Positions 30,850-39,405 of a stretch of 64,000 bases of DNA are shown here, piece by piece (position 1 is the stretch's first letter; each line of letters opens with the position of its first letter). Made by a program: the position numbers and the translations under genes. Location of the stretch: contig NZ_VTHK01000031.1 of the NCBI RefSeq assembly GCF_009765355.1, forward strand, positions 52,293 to 116,292. The letters run 5' to 3'. The DNA is from Amycolatopsis anabasis (GTDB lineage Bacteria; Actinomycetota; Actinomycetes; Mycobacteriales; Pseudonocardiaceae). The notes beneath the pieces are model-generated. The model made no database searches, had not been told where the DNA came from, and worked only from the letters and a program-made list of their open reading frames with translations.

Positions 30850-32793
30850 CTAGAGTTCGATCTGCGGGTGCAACCGCGCGATCGACCAGGTCCGCTGGCG
30901 CCACACGGCCAGTGCGGTCAGGCTCAGGAACGCGACCAGGAACCCGGCCAGAACCGCGACGTCGCGCAGCAGGTGGGCGGTGTCACCGCCGGAAATCGTC
31001 ACCCGCAACGCGTCGACCAGGTAGCTCATCGGCAGCAGGGGATGGATCGCCTGGAACGGTTCGGGCGTGGTTTGCAGCGGATACAGACCGCCGCATGCGG
31101 TGAGCTGCACGATCAGCAGGACCAAGGACAGCACGTCGCCGACCGCGGCCAGCGTGGCACGCAGGAACTGGTCGATCGCGACGAACGCGCCGGCGGCCAG
31201 GGCGAGCAGCCCGAGCGTGGACCACAGGTGCACCGGGTGCAGCCCGAGCCCGAGGTCCACCACGCCGAACAACACCAGGCCGCCGAGCACACCCAGCGCG
31301 GCGGCCGGGAGCCACCCGGCGATCGCGATGGTGACCGCGTTCGTGGACCCGGCCAGCGCGCGCTGGTTGATCGGTCTGAGCAGCAGGTAAGCGAACAGGC
31401 CGAACACCCACAGCGCGATGGAGAAGAAGAACGGCGCCAGCCCGCGTCCGTAGACTCCGGCCGGGTTGAGGTTGCCGACGTGGAGGTCGGTCGGGGAACC
31501 GAGAACATCGGCCGCGCGGGCGACCTGCGCCGGATTGGTCGGCGGGATCCGGTGCAGCGCGTCGTTCACCAGCCCGTCCAGCCGGTGCGCGCCGCCGGAC
31601 AACTGCCCGGCGCCGGTGTTCAGCACCTGGCTGCTGGAGACCAGCGTATCCAGACCACCGCCGACACCGTCGGTGCCGGTGGCGACCTGGGTGGCGCCGG
31701 TGCGCAGCGTGGTAACGGGGGTGCTGATCGCCCGGATGCGTTCCTGGAGCATTCCGGTGTTCCGCTGCAGGGCGAGCGCGTGTTGATGTGCGTCGTTGGC
31801 GGTGTCCAGCGCTCGTTGCGCGTCGCCGTCGACACGTCCGGTGGCCGCGGCGACCTTGTGCGCGGCGTCGGCCGCGTGCCGGTACAGCGGGTCGTCGCGC
31901 AGATCGGGGTGTGCCCCGCCGAGTGCGTCGAGCGCGCTGGCCGCGGAGCCCGCGTGCTCGGCGACCAACCCGGTTCCGGCCTTGATGGTGCCCAACCCGC
32001 CCGACACCACCGCGCTCCCGTTGACCAGCCCGTTCACCGCCTCCGGCAGCCGGTTGGCCACCTGGTTGGTGGCCTCGGTGGCGGCCGCGTCCAACTGGGC
32101 GGTGGCGTCGGCCACGGTCCTGGCGCCGGCGGAAATCTGCCCGGTGCCGGCGCGCACCCCGGAGAGCCCGGTGGTCAGCCCCGCCGTGCCCTGCTCGGCC
32201 AGCGCGGTCCCGTCGACGAGCTGGCGGGTTCCTTCCGCGGTGAGTTCGAGCTTCTCCCGGATGTCGTCCACCTCGCCGTAGATCGCCTTCGCGTACGCGG
32301 CGTGGGTCGCGGCGTTGATCTGGTTCTGCAGCTCGGATTTCGCGGTGTCCGCCATGACCCCGGCGATGTAGCCGTTCGCGTCGTTCTTGGTGATCGTCAG
32401 CCCGGCGCGCTGCGGGTCGGGTTCGGTCGCGGTGGCCAGCTTGGCGCTGAAGTCCGCGGGCACCTCGAGGGTGAAGTAGTACCGGCCCTGCTCCAGGCCC
32501 TCACGCGCCTCCGCGCGGTCGACGAACCGCCAGGCGAAGATGTCGGCGGCCTTGAGCTGCTGCACGAACTGGTTGCCCGCGTCGATGTGCTGACCCTGGC
32601 TGTCCACCGGCTGGTCCTCGTTGACCACCGCCACCGGAACCCGGTCGAGCCGACCGTAAGGATCCCAGTTCGACCACAGGTACAGGCCGCCGTAGAGCAG
32701 CGGGATCAGCACCAGGACGACCGGCACGAGCCTGCGCAACGCCGGTCCGCGGAACCGCCGCAACTCCAGCCCGGCCAGCCGCAACGCCTTCAT
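30850..32793 (-). CDS. YhgE/Pip-family ABC-2 type membrane protein
   Basis: A 647-residue membrane protein with the YhgE/Pip layout. One N-terminal transmembrane helix (about 22-42) is followed by the LYLWSNWDPYGRLDRVPVAVVNEDQPV signature (here SNWDPYGRLDRVPVAVVN is the core). A long extracellular helical region with many AxxLxxG repeats precedes five or six C-terminal helices (from AGVYGRGLAPFFFS). Homologues include phage-infection proteins and ESX/ABC-2-like exporters. It overlaps the ABC ATPase gene by ATGA, so the two make a transporter. The substrate is unknown. Confidence 0.92.
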   Translation of the reverse strand: MKALRLAGLELRRFRGPALRRLVPVVLVLIPLLYGGLYLWSNWDPYGRLDRVPVAVVNEDQPVDSQGQHIDAGNQFVQQLKAADIFAWRFVDRAEAREGLEQGRYYFTLEVPADFSAKLATATEPDPQRAGLTITKNDANGYIAGVMADTAKSELQNQINAATHAAYAKAIYGEVDDIREKLELTAEGTRQLVDGTALAEQGTAGLTTGLSGVRAGTGQISAGARTVADATAQLDAAATEATNQVANRLPEAVNGLVNGSAVVSGGLGTIKAGTGLVAEHAGSAASALDALGGAHPDLRDDPLYRHAADAAHKVAAATGRVDGDAQRALDTANDAHQHALALQRNTGMLQERIRAISTPVTTLRTGATQVATGTDGVGGGLDTLVSSSQVLNTGAGQLSGGAHRLDGLVNDALHRIPPTNPAQVARAADVLGSPTDLHVGNLNPAGVYGRGLAPFFFSIALWVFGLFAYLLLRPINQRALAGSTNAVTIAIAGWLPAAALGVLGGLVLFGVVDLGLGLHPVHLWSTLGLLALAAGAFVAIDQFLRATLAAVGDVLSLVLLIVQLTACGGLYPLQTTPEPFQAIHPLLPMSYLVDALRVTISGGDTAHLLRDVAVLAGFLVAFLSLTALAVWRQRTWSIARLHPQIEL

Positions 32794-33476
32794 CGGTCCT
32801 CTTGGGGCTGCTCGGGAAGTCCGTCGAAGAAGGCGAGTTCGGGTGGCGAGCCGCTCCGCCGGAGATCCAGGGCCACCGGTGCCCACGCAGGCGCCTCGGT
32901 GGCGGTCGCCACCACCGTGACCCCCGTTTCGGTGACCGTGTGCAGCGCCTGCCAGGCACGTTCCCGGCTTTCCGGGGACAGCCCGGTGTCCACGTCGTCG
33001 ACGACCAGCGCGCCCGGCCGCCCGGCCACCGCCAGTGCCACCGCGAGCAGCAACTGCTCCACCGGCGGCAACCGCTCGACGAGCTCACCGCCTTCGGGAT
33101 GCAGGCCCACCAGCGCGCAGGAGCGACCGATGGCCTGCCGGTTGGCCCCGGCGACCACCAGGGTCTCGGTTATGACCTCGCGAACGCGCAGCCGCGGTTC
33201 CAGTTCCACTCCGGGGCGAAGCCGCGCTGGAGCGACCAACCTCCGCACGGTGGCGGCTTGGGCGGGGAGGCGGTGCCCGCCCACTTCCAGCCGCCCCGCG
33301 GTCAGGGACAGCCGCCCACTGAGCGCCAGCAGCAGCGAGGTCCGCCCGCTGCCCGATTCACCCGCGACCACGGCCAGCGATGCCGGTTCCACCTCGAGGT
33401 CGACGTTCTCGAACACCGTTCCGTCCGGGCCGGTAACCGTCATGCCCTGCCCGGCGAACGACACTCCGTGGGCCAT
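32790..33476 (-). CDS. ABC transporter ATP-binding protein, degenerate signature
   Basis: About 228 residues. Walker A is GESGSGRTSLLLALSGRL and Walker B is GALVVDDVDTGLSP, but the LSGGQ signature is replaced by LPPVEQLLLAVALAVAG and the acidic residue after Walker B is unusual. The protein may hydrolyse ATP slowly or in a special way. ATG 33476 is chosen because GGAGG precedes it; upstream in-frame starts would extend the N-terminus by up to 41 residues. It is coupled by ATGA to the YhgE/Pip membrane protein. Confidence 0.82.
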   Translation of the reverse strand: MAHGVSFAGQGMTVTGPDGTVFENVDLEVEPASLAVVAGESGSGRTSLLLALSGRLSLTAGRLEVGGHRLPAQAATVRRLVAPARLRPGVELEPRLRVREVITETLVVAGANRQAIGRSCALVGLHPEGGELVERLPPVEQLLLAVALAVAGRPGALVVDDVDTGLSPESRERAWQALHTVTETGVTVVATATEAPAWAPVALDLRRSGSPPELAFFDGLPEQPQEDR

Positions 33477-33595
33477 GTCGCGCACCTCCACCCGATCATC
33501 CACAACCAACCTCACCGACCCAGGAGAACCTCGCAACTCGTCGCGGTCCGTGTCGACGGCGGGCTCGCCGTGTCCTGACCGAGACCCGCGGAAAT

Positions 33596-33628
33596 CCACT
33601 ACCGCGCAACACCCGGGCGCGGTAGTGG
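33596..33628. promoter_or_regulatory. Perfect 12-bp inverted repeat (hairpin or operator)
   Basis: CCACTACCGCGC, nine bases, then GCGCGGTAGTGG: a perfect 12-bp stem about 120 bases upstream of the ABC ATPase start. It is symmetrical enough to be an operator for a dimeric regulator or a strong hairpin. There is no following T-tract, so an intrinsic terminator is less likely. Confidence 0.5.
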
Positions 33629-33867
33629 ATCACCCGGACAGGTGGCTTGTGGTGCATGCGGCGCAACGGGCCGAGATCGCATGGCTGTGCCCGGTCATCC
33701 GCCACTTCTGTCACGCGTCTCCCCGGGATGACGGCCAGAAGTGGTTCGGTGAACAGGGCGCGCAACCGCTGACCATGATTCCCCGGGAGATCAACCCACC
33801 CATGCACGACCGGTTCAGGGGTTTCCAGATGCCGTTTCCGCCAGTAGGCGAAAACTATCCTGGCTGA
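33625..33867 (+). CDS. Possible small hypothetical protein (80 aa)
   Basis: A GTG-initiated open frame with moderately typical codon use. It includes AEIAWLCPVIRHFCHA and a tail rich in Pro, Phe and Met (FQMPFPPVG). No ribosome-binding site is evident, the start overlaps the perfect inverted repeat, and the end overlaps the convergent TPR gene. No family is recognised. It may be a remnant or not translated. Confidence 0.2.
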   Translation: MDHPDRWLVVHAAQRAEIAWLCPVIRHFCHASPRDDGQKWFGEQGAQPLTMIPREINPPMHDRFRGFQMPFPPVGENYPG

Positions 33868-34760
33868 GAATCGCGAAGTCTCTCGGCCTGCCGCCGGTCC
33901 CGACGCGCCTCCGCTTCGCGCCCGAGTTCGTCGAGGATTCTCGCCCGCACAACATAGGAATCCGCGTTGTCGGGTTCGTACTGTAGTGAGTTGTCGATGG
34001 CCGCCAGCGCGTCGTCGTACTGGCCGAGTTTCAGGAACACGGCGGTCTGTGCGGCGTATGCCGTGCCGGCGACATGGGCTGTGCCTTCCACCGCCTCGTT
34101 TGTCGCGTGCAGCCGCAGCGCGGTGTCACACGCGGCCAACGCCTCGTCGTGGTGGCCGAGATCAGTGAGGGCGATTGCCTTGTGCGTCAACGCGATGGCG
34201 TAGCGCGGCTCCAGCCGGAGAACACGATCGTAAGCGCGGACAGCCTCCGCCGGTTTCCCCAGTTGCCGGAGCATCTTGCCGAGTTCGAACCGGGCGGCGA
34301 TATTCCGCGGGTCGAGCTGTATCACTCGCTGGAAAGCGCGCAGAGCTTCCTGATCTCGTCCCACGCGAGCGAGTAGGACGCCCCGGTGGAAGTGCGCGGA
34401 TCGATATTCAGGGCGGCGGCGCGCCGCTTCGTCGAATTCGACAAGTGCGGCGCGGAACTGCCCGGACTCACTCAGCTCGATGCCTTTGTTGTGGTACAGC
34501 ACGAAGCCAGGCAGCGGAGTCCCCCACACCCGGTCCGCCCGCTGACCGTCGACCAGCCGGCCCCCGCACAGCGGGCAGCGCGTCCTGCGCAGAAGTGTGA
34601 ACGGAACGCATCGATCACAGAAGTTCTTGCGGCAGTCGGCGCACACCTGGAATCGGCTCGAGAAGTGCTCCTGGTCCTGACGTGCCACCGGGTTTCCGCC
34701 ACGAATATCGGACTGTGAGATGAAGCGTTGGCATGCCCATCCGCCGCAGGCGAGAATCAT
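33855..34760 (-). CDS. Zinc-ribbon TPR-repeat protein
   Basis: A 301-residue protein. The N-terminus has a cysteine cluster (VCADCRKNFCDRCVPF, then RCPLCGG) of two or more CxxC pairs, a likely zinc finger. From about residue 90 it has five to six tetratricopeptide repeats (for example AHFHRGVLLARVGRDQEAL and LGKMLRQLGKPAEAVRAY). It is probably an adaptor. It overlaps the giant kinase gene by ATGA and is last in the three-gene operon. The kinase itself also has TPR-like helices, so the two may interact. Confidence 0.85.
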   Translation of the reverse strand: MILACGGWACQRFISQSDIRGGNPVARQDQEHFSSRFQVCADCRKNFCDRCVPFTLLRRTRCPLCGGRLVDGQRADRVWGTPLPGFVLYHNKGIELSESGQFRAALVEFDEAARRRPEYRSAHFHRGVLLARVGRDQEALRAFQRVIQLDPRNIAARFELGKMLRQLGKPAEAVRAYDRVLRLEPRYAIALTHKAIALTDLGHHDEALAACDTALRLHATNEAVEGTAHVAGTAYAAQTAVFLKLGQYDDALAAIDNSLQYEPDNADSYVVRARILDELGREAEARRDRRQAERLRDSQPG

Positions 34761-37700
34761 CGGGCGTTACCTCCTCCCGCGCTGTCGAATTCGTAGTCCC
34801 AGTCGAGTTCCCAGACACGTATCAGGTCCTGGCCCAGGCTGCCGCCCGACAGCACGATGCGGGCGTCGGCATCGACCGCCAGGAAGGTGGCGGCACGGGT
34901 GCGGCTGTCCAGCGTGCCCAGACAGTGGCCGTCGGCCAGGTCCCAGATGCGAATCGTGCCGTCCTTGGCCGCGGAAAGCAGGACACGGCCGTCACCGCTC
35001 GGTGCGAGCGACCAGACCGAGTCGGAATGGCCGGTCAGGACAGTCGCGCACTCCCCCGCCACCAGATCCCATACGCGTACCGTGCTGTCATATCCCCCAG
35101 AGAACCCCATCGTGCTGTCGGCGCCGATGGCGACCGAGATGATCTTTTCCGGGTGTCCTGGCAGGACGTGCCGGAGCTCTCCGGTCGCCAGATCGGTGAC
35201 GCGCAGCGTCTTGCCGTCGGCGCTCGGGGACAGTGTCGTACGACTGTCCGGCCCGAGCGCCACCAGGCCAACTCCCTGGTCGGTGCCCGGCAACACATGA
35301 CGGCATTGATTCGCCACGATGTCGCGCACGCAGATGTCACCGGCGTGGTCGGACGTGAGCACGAACCGTCCATCCGCGCTCAACGCGATGGAGGTGATAC
35401 GCCGACGATGCGGTCGCATCGACCGCAACCGGCGGCCCCGTGCCGACTGCCACACCCGCACGGTGCCGTCCACACCGCCCGACGCGATCAAGCCGCCGGT
35501 CGCGCTGATCGCGACGGCCAGAGCCTCGCGCCGATGCCCGGTGAGCACGTGCCGGCACTGCCCGTCCACCAGGTCCCACACGCGGACCGCCTTGTCTTCT
35601 CCCGCCGTGACCGCGAACAGGCCGTCCCGGCTCAGCGCGAAGTCCCGGATGGCGTCGCCGTTCCAGGCCAGTCTGTGTCGGCGCACGCCGGCGATCGGGT
35701 CCACCGCGTCCACCGACCAGAACGCGGACCGGATCAGTGCCTGGCGGCCATCGGCACTGAGCGCGAACGGGGCGTCGAGCGCGTGGACATCGCCGGTCTC
35801 GAATTCCTGTACCAGCCAGGCGTCGCGCAGGCGGCTTCGCCGGCCATGGCGGCCCAGATCGGCCCACTGGTCCAGCAGTTCCCGATCACGCTCGTGACCG
35901 GGGACTCCGCGGGCCTCCCGCAGGGTCGCGGCGGCATCGGCGAGCCGACCATCCTGCGCGTAACCGCGCGCGCGTTCGATCGCGCGGCTGACCAGATCAT
36001 CGCCTTCGGTGAGCTCGACGGCGGTGCGTGGCCGGGCATAGCTCCACGATGCCGCCGGGCCGGGACCCGACAGGTCCCAGACGGCGGCGGTGCGGCTGGA
36101 ACACAGCAGGCTGCGGCTGCCGTCGGCGCTCAGCGCGAAACACACCCGCTGGGGTGTGTGCGGTCGCAAGGTGTGCAAGCAGCGGCCCGTTTCCATGTCC
36201 CACAACTGCACGCCGCCAAGCCCCCAGGACAGTGCCCATCGCCCGTTCCCGCTCAGCGCTGCCTCGTGCCAGTTGGCGTCGGAGACGATGGCACGCACCA
36301 ACTGGCCGGTCGCGGTGTCGCGGAGCGCGATCTGGTCTTCCTGGTAAGTCAGGGCGAACCTGCCATCGCGCGATGGCGCCACCTGGACCAGCGCCGTGAA
36401 CAGCAGTTGCCGCATGCCGGTTGCCGTGTTCAGGTTGTCCGCGGCGAGGGTTGTCGAACGCACCAGGCGCCCGGTCGCGGTCTCCCAAACCTGCAGCGTG
36501 TGGGTGGTGTAGTCCGAGGTGATGACGGTGCCGCCGTCCTCGGTCACGGCCACCGACGACCAGAGGTGCCGAGTGCCAGGGCGCCCCGGACGCAAGGTCC
36601 GCCGCGGCTGTCCCGTGCGCAGATCCCAGACCAGCAACGCCCCGTCCAGCGCGGCCGACACCACCAGGCCACCGTTGCCCGCCACGGCCACCGATCTGAC
36701 GTCACTCGCGTGGTCGAGCCGGTGCAGTCGCCGGCCAGTCGACACATCCCACACCAGTACCGTCCGGTCCTCGCTCGCCGAGATCATCAGCCGGTCATCG
36801 GAGGTGAACACGACCGCCGTGATCTTCCCGGCGTGGGCACCCCGATCGACAAGGAGGCGCCGGGCTTCGACGTCCCATACCGTGACGGAATCTTCCCACC
36901 GCTCGGCGTTCTCGGAGTATTCGGTGGTCACCACCGCGGCCAGCTTGCCGCTGGCACTCAACGCGGCCGCGTCATCCCGGAAGAACGCGCCCTCGTCCTC
37001 GCCCACCACCTCCCATCGAGAGGTCGCCGCACCGCGTTCCAGCTGTACCTGGGTGAGCAACTGTTCGGTCAGCTCGTGGGCGCGGGCCACTTCGAGTTTG
37101 GCCACGAGTTGCGCGTCGGTGATCCTTCCGGCACGCCACCGGAGCAGCCCCCGGTTGTAGATCGCGTGGACATGCTGCGGGTCGGCCCGCAATGCCTGAT
37201 CCCACAACGTCTCCGCCTGCTCGGCGTGGCCGAGGTCCATCATGGACAGTGCCTGATTGGACAGGCTGTCCGCGATCAGGTCGGCAGGTTCGGCACGTTC
37301 GCGTGGATAGGTCTCGTCGAGCAGGTCCGGGTAGATCTCGATCAGGGTGTCAGCCAGCTCGTCCATCCGTGCCGGTCGGGCGGACGGCTCCGGCTGGAAG
37401 CAGCGGCGCAGCAGATCGGCCAGTGCGTCCGGCAACGCGGGAACACGATCGTGCGGTGGTCCTTGGCGCACGGCTGCCGCAAGAGCTTCGGCCGCGTCCT
37501 GGCCGTGGGTGGCCGGCGGGCCGCCGGTGAACATTTCGAGCACCGTCAGTGCCCATGACCAGACATCCGTGGCACTGGTCAGGCGCGCGCCACGTGCCTG
37601 CTCGGGTGAGCAGTACGCCGGGGTCAGTCCCCCGTAGCTGGCCGCCAGGCTGGCTCCGGTAGCGCCGCCACCGTCCCCGCCAGCGGCGGCGCGTGCCCTG

Positions 37701-38206
37701 GCCAGCCCGAAGTCCGTTACCTTGGCCGTGCCCGCTCGGGTGATCATGGCATTGGCCGGTTTCATGTCCTGGTGCACCAGCCCGTGTGCGTGCGCGTGGC
37801 CGAGGCCCCAGGCGAGTTGGACGGCGACATCCAAAATCCGGCTTAGCGCTCGCCGCGGTCCGCCCTCGTACAAGTGCCCGGTGCGTACCTCGTCGGCGAG
37901 GTCGCCCCCATCGACCCATTCGGCGAACACCGCCGGGAGGTCGCCGACCCTACGCACGTACGCGCAGTTCACCGTGTGCGGGTGCAGGCCCAGTGCGACC
38001 CAGGATTCGGCTTCTCGCTCGAAGTCCGACCGGCTCCCCGGCGATCGGAGCAGCGCCGGACGTGGCGTCTTGACGGCGAGCTCGACATTCCAGCCGCGGT
38101 GGTACATCCGGTAGACCAGCCCCATGCCCCCGCTGCGGACCACTTCCCGGACCTCGTACAGGTCGAGAACGACCTCGCCCACCTGCCACCTGCGTCCGGC
38201 GTCCAT
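34757..38206 (-). CDS. Ser/Thr protein kinase with TPR and WD40 beta-propeller domains
   Basis: A 1149-residue soluble protein. The kinase domain (about 15-290) has a Gly loop RSGGMGLVY, lysine in LAVKTP (about 46), a catalytic loop VHQDMKPAN with Asp near 147 and Gln in place of the usual Arg (non-RD type), and TDFGLARA. A helical TPR-like part follows (about 300-400). The rest holds at least twelve WD40 repeats (for example GTIRIWDLADG and KAVRVWDLVDG), probably two propellers split by a helical linker near 760-800. It lies between a DUF7019-like gene and a zinc-TPR gene in one operon. No transmembrane segment is present. Confidence 0.92.
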   Translation of the reverse strand: MDAGRRWQVGEVVLDLYEVREVVRSGGMGLVYRMYHRGWNVELAVKTPRPALLRSPGSRSDFEREAESWVALGLHPHTVNCAYVRRVGDLPAVFAEWVDGGDLADEVRTGHLYEGGPRRALSRILDVAVQLAWGLGHAHAHGLVHQDMKPANAMITRAGTAKVTDFGLARARAAAGGDGGGATGASLAASYGGLTPAYCSPEQARGARLTSATDVWSWALTVLEMFTGGPPATHGQDAAEALAAAVRQGPPHDRVPALPDALADLLRRCFQPEPSARPARMDELADTLIEIYPDLLDETYPRERAEPADLIADSLSNQALSMMDLGHAEQAETLWDQALRADPQHVHAIYNRGLLRWRAGRITDAQLVAKLEVARAHELTEQLLTQVQLERGAATSRWEVVGEDEGAFFRDDAAALSASGKLAAVVTTEYSENAERWEDSVTVWDVEARRLLVDRGAHAGKITAVVFTSDDRLMISASEDRTVLVWDVSTGRRLHRLDHASDVRSVAVAGNGGLVVSAALDGALLVWDLRTGQPRRTLRPGRPGTRHLWSSVAVTEDGGTVITSDYTTHTLQVWETATGRLVRSTTLAADNLNTATGMRQLLFTALVQVAPSRDGRFALTYQEDQIALRDTATGQLVRAIVSDANWHEAALSGNGRWALSWGLGGVQLWDMETGRCLHTLRPHTPQRVCFALSADGSRSLLCSSRTAAVWDLSGPGPAASWSYARPRTAVELTEGDDLVSRAIERARGYAQDGRLADAAATLREARGVPGHERDRELLDQWADLGRHGRRSRLRDAWLVQEFETGDVHALDAPFALSADGRQALIRSAFWSVDAVDPIAGVRRHRLAWNGDAIRDFALSRDGLFAVTAGEDKAVRVWDLVDGQCRHVLTGHRREALAVAISATGGLIASGGVDGTVRVWQSARGRRLRSMRPHRRRITSIALSADGRFVLTSDHAGDICVRDIVANQCRHVLPGTDQGVGLVALGPDSRTTLSPSADGKTLRVTDLATGELRHVLPGHPEKIISVAIGADSTMGFSGGYDSTVRVWDLVAGECATVLTGHSDSVWSLAPSGDGRVLLSAAKDGTIRIWDLADGHCLGTLDSRTRAATFLAVDADARIVLSGGSLGQDLIRVWELDWDYEFDSAGGGNAR

Positions 38207-38212
38207 ACCGAT

Positions 38213-38872
38213 TCAGTCCACCAGCGCGACATAGATCGGCGAGCCGAGCAGCACGGACCCTCCCGAGCTCGGATCATCGCCATGAAGCAGGCGTTTCGCC
38301 ACGAACTCGACGTTCTGGGCAGGCCCGCGCAGACTCGTCACGGCCTTGTGCACCTTGGCGAGCGCGACACCGTCGGCGCGGTCGAAATCGCCGTCCACCG
38401 CGTCGGCGACGTACTCGTCCTCAAGTTCGGCGGACGCACCGAGCGCGTCCAGCATCGAAGGCATCAGCGAGCGGCCGATGCCGTGTTCGGCGAGGTCGGG
38501 CACCGACCCGAACACGTGCTTGACGGAACCGCCCAGGCCCACGGTCGTTCCGTCGGCCGACCCGCCGAAGAACACCAGCGACGAGCCGGTCTCGGCCGGA
38601 AACGGTCCCCATCGCATCGGGAGCAGCCCCCAGAAGAACTGTCCCGGTTCCGCCACCGAACCGACGTCGCCATGGTCCAGCAGATGACGCACGACGAGTT
38701 CGAGTCGCGCGATACGGTCGCCCGCACCCGGTTCGGACACCCGCTTGACCTTCAGCATCTTGAGGTCGACGCCGAGCTCGGTCCCTCGTTTCTGGCTGGC
38801 TCCCGGATCGATCTGCGACAAGAGCATGTCGATCTTGGCGTCGCTGACGTAGAGGTAGTACTTGAACGACAC
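38213..38872 (-). CDS. DUF7019-like conserved protein
   Basis: A 219-residue protein starting (GTG) SFKYYLYVSDAKIDMLLSQI. The YxYxSxxKxDML opening matches a family I recall as DUF7019, found in actinomycetes beside signalling or conflict genes; the name is from memory. A GGGAG ribosome-binding site lies 5 bases upstream. The middle contains SSLVFFGGSADGTTVGL. It is the first gene of a leftward operon with the kinase-WD40 and TPR proteins, 6 bases before the kinase start region, so it may be the sensor or regulated component of that unit. Confidence 0.7.
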   Translation of the reverse strand: MSFKYYLYVSDAKIDMLLSQIDPGASQKRGTELGVDLKMLKVKRVSEPGAGDRIARLELVVRHLLDHGDVGSVAEPGQFFWGLLPMRWGPFPAETGSSLVFFGGSADGTTVGLGGSVKHVFGSVPDLAEHGIGRSLMPSMLDALGASAELEDEYVADAVDGDFDRADGVALAKVHKAVTSLRGPAQNVEFVAKRLLHGDDPSSGGSVLLGSPIYVALVD

Positions 38873-39126
38873 GCTTCTCCCCAGCGCCGATCCACCACGC
38901 GGCGACCAGCATCTACTCCGAATCGCTGGCGGCGTACCCGGGCTGATCGAAAAGCCCGCGTGGCGCTAGCCGAGCACGTCACCCGCATCGCTCCTGCAGG
39001 AAGTACCGATCGTAGCCAGAAGTCCACTACCTTTCCCAGCGGCCACGCGACCGAAGGCCAAACCTACCGCCCCAGGACGGGACCGGTCCCGACGCGCAAA
39101 GGCAACGTCACGACGAACAACCCACC

Positions 39127-39312
39127 TCACCGACCACCTCCTGACCGACTCTCATCAGAAGCCACGCGCCAGAGCCCGCTCACGCCGAATAGAGAGCGAT
39201 ATTGGGTACTGAAGTCGGGCTTCTGTTCGGCGTGGCGGTCGGTTTCGGTGGTCGCTTGTTCCCGGCGTTCCCGCGCCATGTGGTGGGCGGCCTCCACGTC
39301 CAGCAGTCCCAT
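39127..39312 (-). CDS. Small hypothetical protein (61 aa) divergent from SARP gene
   Basis: A 61-codon ORF with a strong ribosome-binding site (GGGGAGGA, 8-9 bases before the ATG). It starts MGLLDVEAAHHMARER and is charged, with TETDRHAEQK in the middle; there is no signal peptide or membrane segment. It diverges from the SARP gene across a 93-base promoter region. I do not recognise a family. The 254 bases between its end and the DUF7019-like gene start hold nothing recognisable. Confidence 0.5.
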   Translation of the reverse strand: MGLLDVEAAHHMARERREQATTETDRHAEQKPDFSTQYRSLFGVSGLWRVASDESRSGGGR

Positions 39313-39405
39313 CTGGTGTTCCTCCCCTGGAGTAATTCCGTTGCCGAAACCACCGTGGGGGCCCGACCGTGTGAGAACCTTCGGCAAAGCTTCGGGGGAG
39401 GCGTC

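Noticed and set aside
33496..33807. Minus-strand frame of about 100 codons upstream of the ABC ATPase gene
   Set aside because: Basic, Arg-rich composition, no ribosome-binding site and no recognised family. It spans the inverted repeat.
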